A DNA stretch of 64,000 nucleotides from Paenibacillus sp. CF384. Lineage in GTDB: Bacteria; Bacillota; Bacilli; Paenibacillales; Paenibacillaceae. The position numbers were made by a program, and so were the translations under genes. The notes below the pieces were generated by a model. The model had not been told where the DNA came from. It was given only the letters and a program-made list of their open reading frames with translations, and did no database searches. Of the stretch, positions 58,437-64,000 are shown piece by piece; the first letter of the stretch is position 1; each line of letters begins with the position of its first letter. The stretch spans positions 124,001-188,000 of the forward strand of contig NZ_FNNV01000013.1 in the NCBI RefSeq assembly GCF_900106745.1. Reading direction: 5' to 3'.

Positions 58437-59297
58437 ATGGGCAATTGGCTGGAGATCACGTGGCGGACGTTAATGGCTGTCGTCTTCTTGCTCTTGATGA
58501 CGAAACTGCTGGGAAAACGCCAGGTTACCGAGCTGTCCGTATTTGAATATATTACAGGCATCACTATAGGTAACTTGGCGGGGTATATTTCACTGGATAC
58601 GGATGAGAAATGGTACTTAGGTTTCTTGTCTTTAGGTGTCTGGGTAGCGGTGTCACTCGGCATCGAGATGCTTCAATTAAAGAGCAAGAGAGTCCGAAAC
58701 TGGATTGACGGAACTCCGACCGTATTGATTCAGAAGGGCAAAATACTAGAGAAGAACTTAAAGAAAGAGCGTCTGACAACCGATGAACTGCTGCAGCAGC
58801 TGCGAATGAAAGATATATTCAAAGCGGCTGACGTTGAGTTTGCGATTATGGAGGCGAGCGGGGCGATCAATGTGCTGCTCAAGACCGAGAATTTACCATT
58901 AACCCCGAAGCAGCTGGGCATTAAAGTGACACCTGAGAGAGAACCGATCGCAGTCATCATGGATGGGGTCGTGCTGGTGGATCCACTTCAAGTGAGAGGG
59001 TTTAACGAGGCTTGGTTGGTCAAAGAGCTCAAGAAATCGGATCTTCGCGTTCAGGATGTGTTTCTGGCCCAAATTGATGATTTCGGGACGCTGACAATCG
59101 ATTTGTACGATGATAAGGTCAAGCAGCCTAAGAGCCAGCATCAAGCGACACTGCTTGCAGCACTGAAGAAATGTGAAGCGGACATGGAGATGTACGGGCT
59201 GCTGACGACAGACGAAACCGAGAAACAGAAATATGCTGCCTGCTCCAAGCAGCTTCAGCATTTGATTGATGAGGTCAGGCCGCTTATTTATCAATAA
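58437..59297 (+). CDS. DUF421 membrane protein (YetF/YrbG family), first copy
   Basis: Of 286 residues, three membrane segments lie in the first 85 (WRTLMAVVFLLLMTKLLGKRQ, GITIGNLAGYI, FLSLGVWVAVSLGIEML), then a cytoplasmic DUF421 domain (LRMKDIFKAADVEFAIMEASGAINVLLK). The last 120 residues are a second domain with helical end, resembling the DUF3290-containing members. Function is not firmly known; relatives include B. subtilis YetF/YrbG and the spore protein 2Duf. GGAGGTGGAG precedes ATG 58437. CTCATA (58370) and CATAATG (58394), 18 apart, vaguely resemble a sigma-F/G promoter. Confidence 0.87.
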   Translation: MGNWLEITWRTLMAVVFLLLMTKLLGKRQVTELSVFEYITGITIGNLAGYISLDTDEKWYLGFLSLGVWVAVSLGIEMLQLKSKRVRNWIDGTPTVLIQKGKILEKNLKKERLTTDELLQQLRMKDIFKAADVEFAIMEASGAINVLLKTENLPLTPKQLGIKVTPEREPIAVIMDGVVLVDPLQVRGFNEAWLVKELKKSDLRVQDVFLAQIDDFGTLTIDLYDDKVKQPKSQHQATLLAALKKCEADMEMYGLLTTDETEKQKYAACSKQLQHLIDEVRPLIYQ

Positions 59298-59303
59298 ACA
59301 AGA

Positions 59304-59344
59304 AGAGACCGCCGGTGAATGAACACAATCAACCGGCGGTCTCT
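59304..59344. terminator. Bidirectional terminator between convergent genes
   Basis: AGAGACCGCCGGT / ACCGGCGGTCTCT perfect 13-bp stem between the DUF421 gene and the antisense PAP2 gene. ATTTGG follows on plus and TCTTGTTT on minus. Confidence 0.8.
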
Positions 59345-59351
59345 ATTTGGT

Positions 59352-60218
59352 TTATTTTGCATCCTCGCGCAAATACGTCATATTCGCCGGGGTAATGGAG
59401 CCATTGTGGCGACCGCGGCGGAGCGAGAGGTTCATCACGCTTAGACGCATGCCCACCGTGGAAGCAAATGTAGCAAGCACCAGTCCACCACACATGTCGA
59501 TCAACCAGTGGATCCCCAGATAGAAGATCGCAAAGATAATGATGACGGCACAGATGCAGCAGAACCAAGCCCATCGTTTGATGCCGGAGCGTACGGCCAA
59601 TATCGCAAGCGTTACCGATATCGACGTATGCAAGCTTGGGAAGCAGTTATCAAGTCCAGACAAAGCACGATACTGGTTCTCGAAGTCCGGGAATACGTTT
59701 AACATCAGGAATGAAACGTTCGTCGGATCATGATACCAGACCTCGTTGACCGGCAAAAACAAGTAAAACGGGATCGCGACTAAATAGTTAATCATAATCG
59801 CGTAACACAGCGCGTAAAACATTCGTTTGTTTTTGCTGCGCTTGGAGTAAATGCCGATGGATGCAATAAGCATCGCTTGAAAGACCACCACGTACATAAA
59901 AGCCAGGAAAACAGTCAAATAACGATTCTCAAACATATGTTGAAGATTGGCGACGAAGTTTCCTTCGATCGATTGGAAGAACGTTGCGAAATCATAAGTA
60001 TAGGTCATATGATGTTCGATGCGCATCTCCAGCTTGTTGATGAAGAGAATCAACATTAAAGCGCCGAAATGCAGCAAATATTTGCGGTTTAGTACCATCT
60101 CTCTGAGAAACAATCCACCAACCTTGAACGGGTTCGCTGCTGCTCCGTACCAGATCAGAAACGTCACCGTAATGGCCGAATAGATCGCGACCGTCGTCAT
60201 GTTGTCAAACAAAGTCAT
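59352..60218 (-). CDS. PAP2-family membrane phosphatase (inositolphosphotransferase-like)
   Basis: Of 288 residues with about six membrane segments. The active site has the PAP2 pattern: CFPSLHTS (catalytic His) near residue 198 and YLGIHWLIDMCGG (second His and Asp) near 240. This wording is closest to the Aur1/inositolphosphotransferase branch of PAP2. A lipid phosphatase or phosphotransferase role is likely; the substrate is unknown. AGGAGG lies before the ATG. It has no counterpart in the B. subtilis block and may be cotranscribed with the TIGR04086 gene upstream. Confidence 0.86.
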   Translation of the reverse strand: MTLFDNMTTVAIYSAITVTFLIWYGAAANPFKVGGLFLREMVLNRKYLLHFGALMLILFINKLEMRIEHHMTYTYDFATFFQSIEGNFVANLQHMFENRYLTVFLAFMYVVVFQAMLIASIGIYSKRSKNKRMFYALCYAIMINYLVAIPFYLFLPVNEVWYHDPTNVSFLMLNVFPDFENQYRALSGLDNCFPSLHTSISVTLAILAVRSGIKRWAWFCCICAVIIIFAIFYLGIHWLIDMCGGLVLATFASTVGMRLSVMNLSLRRGRHNGSITPANMTYLREDAK

Positions 60219-60330
60219 GATACATTATTTCCTCCTAAAAGCACCTTCATTATTTCAGCTCGATCTAGTATATCACAAACTATACCCAAGTGAGACCATT
60301 TCCAAAAGTGTTCACAAACGGGACAAGCTG

Positions 60331-60732
60331 TCAGGACCGTTTGGTATTTACCCCAATCATGCCTCCAAATGCGCCGCAAAGCAAGGTTTCGATCAGCATG
60401 GTGAACGTTCTGCCGCTAATGCCGGTGTTTGTAGAAAGAAAGCTGACAAGCAGAATCAACAGGCCGTAAGCGATGCCGAGCATTCCGCCGTAATACCATC
60501 CGCGCATCCCGGATCTTCTTCCCGATACGAAACCGCCTGCAAGTGAAGCACAGCCGTGCACGATCAAACTGTAAAGCGGCAGCTGGGTTTCCTGCATGCT
60601 TCCCCACCTCAGCATAGTTGAGAGCAGTATAGCCCCTAATGCCAGCCAAATGGATGCATACAAAATGCCTGCGAGCATCGGTGAAGCCATGTGTACCTTA
60701 GGAACATTTTTCATGGCGTTGATTGGTTTCAT
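60331..60732 (-). CDS. TIGR04086-family (YrzE-like) membrane protein
   Basis: Membrane protein of 133 residues with about four hydrophobic segments (PMLAGILYASIWLALGAILLS; YSLIVHGCASLAGGFVSGRRSG; WYYGGMLGIAYGLLILLVSFL; LIETLLCGAFGGMIGVN). The family occurs beside spoVB, DUF421 and secDF genes in spore formers, including YrzE in B. subtilis, but has no known function. GGAGGG precedes ATG 60732; a GTG 36 bases upstream is less likely. The 207 bases upstream to the divergent DUF421 gene hold no other gene. Confidence 0.82.
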   Translation of the reverse strand: MKPINAMKNVPKVHMASPMLAGILYASIWLALGAILLSTMLRWGSMQETQLPLYSLIVHGCASLAGGFVSGRRSGMRGWYYGGMLGIAYGLLILLVSFLSTNTGISGRTFTMLIETLLCGAFGGMIGVNTKRS

Positions 60733-60939
60733 ATCGCTATCCCTCCAATTATTTGCGCTCGTGTTCACGATTATTACAAGATATGGTCAAGCTGATCAGA
60801 ATAGTACAAGTTGGCCGTCAGCAGCAGGCATTCCGCGTGATTACCAAATATTCGAACATTGTCCTTCGTATGATGTACTTTGCATCAGGTGACAATAGTT
60901 GTACTTTGTGCTGGCATGAACCAAAGGAGGGCGGCTCAT

Positions 60940-61692
60940 GTGGAATACTTGACACTGATGTTCCGGACGCTTCTCATCTACTTCATCGTGTTTCTCATTA
61001 TGCGGCTTATGGGGAAGAGGGAAATCGGCAAGCTGTCTGTATTTGACCTGGTCATTTCCGTCATGATTGCCGAGATTGCCGTATTCGTCATTGAGGATAC
61101 GCATCGTCCGTTATTGAATGGCATATTGCCGATGGTGTTTCTGCTCGTCATTCAGATTGTCATTGCCGTCATTTCGCTGAAAAGCCGGAAGCTGCGAATC
61201 TGGTTCGATGGTGAGCCGGTTGTGCTCGTGGAGCGCGGCAAGCTCAATCGTGAAGCGATGCGTAAGCAGCGATATAATTTAGATGATTTGATGCTGCAGT
61301 TTCGGGAGAATAAAACGAATATCGCGGACGTCGAGTTTGCCATATTGGAGACGACCGGCAAACTATCCATCATTCAGAAGGATCGGCATGAACATCGCAA
61401 TCCGGGGGCATCAGGCGAGCATGGCGGACAAGGGCAAGGAGAAGGACATGATTCCTATTTCCCCAAGCCGTTCCCCAGAAATTACCGTTTCGAAACGCTG
61501 CCCGTTCCGCTCATCATGGATGGCGAGATTCAGAAGACGAATTTGGAGCAGCTCGGCAAAGACCGTTTCTGGTTGAATAATCAGCTGCGGCAGCGCGGAG
61601 TTACAGATGTGAAGCAAGTATTCTTATTGACGATTGATCATCGCGGCAAAATCTTTCTCGATGCAAGGCGGGGGAGAAATCCACATAAGTAA
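60940..61692 (+). CDS. DUF421 membrane protein (YrbG family), second copy
   Basis: Of 250 residues, three membrane segments lie at about 5-95 (TLLIYFIVFLIMRLMGKREIG; LVISVMIAEIAVFVI; GILPMVFLLVIQIVIAVI), then DUF421 (LDDLMLQFRENKTNIADVEF). An insert rich in Gly, His and Gln (about 165-190, NPGASGEHGGQGQGEGHDS) separates the two cytoplasmic halves. GTG 60940 follows AAAGGAGGG. It is paralogous to the gene at 58437 but lacks its long C-terminal extension. Position next to spoVB matches B. subtilis yrbG. Confidence 0.87.
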   Translation: MEYLTLMFRTLLIYFIVFLIMRLMGKREIGKLSVFDLVISVMIAEIAVFVIEDTHRPLLNGILPMVFLLVIQIVIAVISLKSRKLRIWFDGEPVVLVERGKLNREAMRKQRYNLDDLMLQFRENKTNIADVEFAILETTGKLSIIQKDRHEHRNPGASGEHGGQGQGEGHDSYFPKPFPRNYRFETLPVPLIMDGEIQKTNLEQLGKDRFWLNNQLRQRGVTDVKQVFLLTIDHRGKIFLDARRGRNPHK

Positions 61693-61697
61693 ACGAC

Positions 61698-61725
61698 AAA
61701 CACCGGCTTGGATAAGCCGGTGTTT
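61698..61725. terminator. Bidirectional hairpin between DUF421 and spoVB
   Basis: AAACACCGGCTT / AAGCCGGTGTTT perfect 12-bp stem with a GGAT loop between convergent genes. Short T-runs are part of the stem on both sides. Confidence 0.75.
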
Positions 61726-61727
61726 CA

Positions 61728-63350
61728 TTAGGATTTGAACCATCTGCCGAGAAGAGGAATGCGCTCCGCATCATAGCGGTCAATAATGCGCATCATGACC
61801 ATGAGAATGAGATAGACGATGATGCCGGCTGTGCAGGCTGCAAACAAATTATGCCACAAGGCAGGCAATGCTTGCAGGTTCATCACCCATAATGAAGCAG
61901 CTCCCATAATGCACATGGCGGCTCCGACTTTAAGGAAATCCAGTATGTTCATGCTGAAACCTACAGAGCGAACAACGGCGATCCAGTGCAATGCCGTGAC
62001 AAGTACGATATTGACATTGATTGCAATGATGGCACCGTAGATGCCAAGGGACGGATCAGACGCCAGCTCAACAATGAGGACGAGCTTCACCACGGCTCCG
62101 ATAAAAGTGTTCATGAGAGCGGTAGTAGGTTTATCGAGCGCCTGCAGCGCTGCTTGAAGAGGAGCCTGTAAGTAAATGAACAAGCCGATAGGAGCTAACC
62201 ATTGCAGCATTGGGGCAATCTCGACATGATTATAGAGGATGCGGCACAGCGGCTCTGCGAACAGGAGCATGACCACGACGAACGGAGCTCCTGTAACAAG
62301 GGAGAGGCGCATGGATTGATGGAGACGTTTATGGATCGTTGCGCGGTCACCTTTGGCAGCTGCTTCTGAGAGGGAAGGAACAAGTGAAACGGCAAGGGAG
62401 TAAGTGAGTGCTGTGGGAAGAAGCAGGATAGGGATGATCATCCCTTGCAGTGCGCCATATTGAGAGGTTGCCACTCCGACAGCAATTCCTGCCGCCAGCA
62501 AAGCTCGTGCAGTCAGAATAGATTCCATTAGATAAGATAAGGATCCGATCATTCGGCTGCCTGTTACCGGTACAGAGAGGCTGATCAAGCGTCTCATGAC
62601 CGGAACGCGTCGTTTATGAAAAGGAATGTGGAATTGAGGTTTGACAGAAGCATGCGTAGTATCTAGTGATGAGAGTTCAGCTACAGCATTGTCTTGAATA
62701 ATAGCGAGTTTTACTCGTTTACGGTCATGCGCATATTGCCAAAGCAGCACAACAAGCCCTCCGATTTCACCCACGACCACGCCGAGCATCGCTCCCGCCG
62801 CACCCCAGGCTAGTCCGAATGGCAGCAGCCATTTCGCGAATAACAGGGCAAATACAATGCGAATCACGGTTTCGAGCGTCTGCGAAAGTGCAGTTGGAAT
62901 CATGTTCTGCTTCCCTTGAAAATAACCCCGATACACGGAGGAGATCCCAATGATGAGCAGCAGCGGTGTCATCATGAGGAAGGTTTGATAAACGCGCGGA
63001 TCTGTCATCAGCCGCGTCGTTATCCAAGGCGTCAGCCAAACAAATAAACCGGTAAGCAGGAGCGACAGAAGCACCGTAAGTGCCATCGCTGAACGGAATA
63101 TTTGTTTCACCCGCTTAGAGTCGCCCTTGGATTCCGCCTCCGCTATCCATTTGGCAACGGCCAGTGGAATTCCGCCGGTAATCAAGGTGAGCAGGACGAT
63201 CAGAAACGGGTAACCGAGCTGATACAAACCTACTCCCTCAGCACCGATAATGCGGGGAAGCGCAATGCGCGGTACAAAGGCAAGGATTCGATTCACAATG
63301 CCTGCAAGCAGCAGAATTAATGCGCCTTTAATAAAAGATTGCTTGGTCAC
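61728..63350 (-). CDS. spoVB: Stage V sporulation protein B (MATE/MOP flippase family)
   Basis: Polytopic protein of 540 residues with about 14 membrane segments, probably a lipid II flippase for cortex synthesis. The start MTKQSFIKGALILLLAGIVNRILAF and the motif PRIIGAEGVGLYQLGYPFL are typical. I chose GTG 63350 because AAAGGGAGAGG precedes it and homologues begin there; an ATG at 63398 would add a charged 16-residue extension. It converges with the second DUF421 gene and is divergent from comN. Confidence 0.92.
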   Translation of the reverse strand: MTKQSFIKGALILLLAGIVNRILAFVPRIALPRIIGAEGVGLYQLGYPFLIVLLTLITGGIPLAVAKWIAEAESKGDSKRVKQIFRSAMALTVLLSLLLTGLFVWLTPWITTRLMTDPRVYQTFLMMTPLLLIIGISSVYRGYFQGKQNMIPTALSQTLETVIRIVFALLFAKWLLPFGLAWGAAGAMLGVVVGEIGGLVVLLWQYAHDRKRVKLAIIQDNAVAELSSLDTTHASVKPQFHIPFHKRRVPVMRRLISLSVPVTGSRMIGSLSYLMESILTARALLAAGIAVGVATSQYGALQGMIIPILLLPTALTYSLAVSLVPSLSEAAAKGDRATIHKRLHQSMRLSLVTGAPFVVVMLLFAEPLCRILYNHVEIAPMLQWLAPIGLFIYLQAPLQAALQALDKPTTALMNTFIGAVVKLVLIVELASDPSLGIYGAIIAINVNIVLVTALHWIAVVRSVGFSMNILDFLKVGAAMCIMGAASLWVMNLQALPALWHNLFAACTAGIIVYLILMVMMRIIDRYDAERIPLLGRWFKS

Positions 63351-63556
63351 AGTCGGTTCCTCTCCCTTTACGTTCGATCCCTTTCCTTCACTTCCCATTA
63401 CCTGCAAGACCTGTCCTGTTCTATCCTTATGCTTATGCGCAGCATGTCCGAATCCATGTCAATTTTTCAAATGCGGTTGCATGAAGCAGGAAAGTGGCAA
63501 GCGGGCATCGAATGAATGTAGGATAAAGGGCATAGTAACGTGAGGAGGTCGTGAGT

Positions 63557-63817
63557 ATGACGGGCGATTTAGTACCATTAACGAATGAAGAATGGATCGC
63601 GACCATCGAACATTTATGTGATAGCAAAGCGGATGAATTTCGATTGATCGGCTACGAGCATGTAACTGGGAATGATATATGGCAGTGCGTGAAGGACCGG
63701 TATACCAAAACAGGCGAACCGGCCATGCATCAGGTCGTCAACGATATTTTGTCGCTGAAAGTGACAAAATTTATGAACTTTTTGACGGTAAGTGCCTATA
63801 AAGGGACCCATTTTTAA
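63557..63817 (+). CDS. comN: ComN-like post-transcriptional regulator
   Basis: Small protein of 86 residues of the Post_transc_reg (YrzD/ComN) family; in B. subtilis ComN acts on comE mRNA and binds DivIVA. The sequence is helical and charged, with TNEEWIATIEHLCDSKADEF and CVKDRYTK. GAGGAGGTC is well spaced from ATG 63557; GTG 63551 is too near. Assignment depends on family size and position between spoVB and secDF. A terminator overlaps the stop. Confidence 0.75.
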   Translation: MTGDLVPLTNEEWIATIEHLCDSKADEFRLIGYEHVTGNDIWQCVKDRYTKTGEPAMHQVVNDILSLKVTKFMNFLTVSAYKGTHF

Positions 63818-63836
63818 CGAGTGGGCTCTTTTTTTT
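63802..63836 (+). terminator. Terminator overlapping the comN stop
   Basis: AGGGACCCA / TGGGCTCTT pairs with one A-C mismatch and one G-U, followed by TTTTTT. Confidence 0.7.
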
Positions 63837-63863
63837 GACTCGTTTTTGAGGCATCGCTATAAT
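63835..63863 (+). promoter_or_regulatory. sigma-A promoter of secD(F)
   Basis: TTGACT (63835-63840), a 17-base spacer and a perfect TATAAT (63858-63863), 45 bases before the secD start codon. Confidence 0.82.
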
Positions 63864-63907
63864 AGGAATGTTGACACAAGAGAATTTAAGGGGGAACTGA
63901 GAGTATT

Positions 63908-64000
63908 ATGAATCGTTTGTTAGCATTCGTACTCATCGTCGTGCTATCTGCCGGCGTAGTAGCGGGAACAAGCTCTTGGCTTTTCAACGACGTGAAATTA
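63908..64000 (+). CDS. Protein-export membrane protein SecD or SecDF (first 31 codons)
   Basis: The gene runs past the window end. Residues 1-31 begin MNRLLAFVLIVVLSAGVVAG, the first membrane segment, followed by SWLFNDVKL, matching the start of SecD/SecDF before the GLDLKGG motif that should come next. AAGGGGGAAC precedes the ATG. Whether it is separate secD or a fused secDF cannot be told. Confidence 0.85.
   Translation, partial: MNRLLAFVLIVVLSAGVVAGTSSWLFNDVKL

Noticed and set aside
60219-60330. Terminator between the TIGR04086 and PAP2 genes on the minus strand
   Set aside because: A CAAACGG/CCGTTTG stem exists near 60315-60345, but the loop is large and no proper T-run follows; too weak to list.

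Overview
The window is about 64 kb of bacterial chromosome from a spore-forming Firmicute, most likely Paenibacillaceae (Paenibacillus or Cohnella type). This rests on gene families and on a gene order that follows the Bacillus subtilis blocks clpX-lonB-lonA-engB-hemAXCDBL-spoVID-valS-folC, spoIIB-maf-radC-mreBCD-minCD-spoIVFAB-rplU-prp-rpmA-spo0B-obg-pheB-pheA, and safA-bofC-ruvAB-queA-tgt-yajC-(DUF421, yrzE, spoVB, comN)-secDF. It is densely coding core genome. I see no insertion sequence, prophage, CRISPR array, tRNA or rRNA gene.

Region 1 (1-8.9 kb) handles protein quality control: the end of trigger factor, ClpP, ClpX, LonB and LonA, with the isoprenoid enzyme IspG and the ribosome-assembly GTPase EngB. 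clpP and lon each have a candidate promoter followed by a DNA dyad, which may be stress-response operators. Region 2 (9-20 kb) holds an unassigned 196-residue protein, speD behind a structured leader, and tetrapyrrole synthesis (hemA, hemX, precorrin-2 dehydrogenase, hemC, a CobA-HemD fusion, hemB, hemL). A Crp/Fnr regulator sits antisense between hemB and hemL. An RluA-type pseudouridine synthase and spoVID follow.

Region 3 (21-36.5 kb) starts with a T-box leader (Val codon GUC in the specifier loop) before valS, folC and murC. It continues with an ArsR-type regulator, spoIIB, a DUF4321 membrane protein, maf, radC, the cell-shape genes mreBCD, the division-site genes minCD and a rodA-type SEDS protein. 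Region 4 (36.5-48 kb) has spoIVFA/spoIVFB (pro-sigma-K processing), an RNase E/G protein that stops before the usual zinc-link, the L21-Prp-L27 operon with its leader, spo0B, obg, pheB, hom-thrC-thrB and pheA. Region 5 (48-64 kb) has a SafA-like LysM coat protein with two blocks of tandem repeats, bofC, ruvCAB, a DCC-family protein, a large SpoIID/LytB protein, queA-tgt-yajC, two DUF421 membrane proteins either side of a PAP2 enzyme and a YrzE-like protein, spoVB, comN and the first codons of secD/secDF.

Sporulation runs through the whole window. SpoVID and the SafA-like protein belong to one coat/cortex morphogenetic pair. SpoIVFA/FB and BofC act at the sigma-K checkpoint. Spo0B feeds the phosphorelay. 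SpoIIB, the SpoIID-like protein and SpoVB act on septal and cortex peptidoglycan.

The strongest candidate for something undescribed is the speD leader (about 9890-10005). One strand can pair either in a closing helix or next to the speD ribosome-binding site, which is the layout of a translational riboswitch. The two stretches over 300 bases without a gene hold, respectively, a terminator plus the speD leader (9682-10014) and a terminator plus the valS promoter and T-box (21502-21998).
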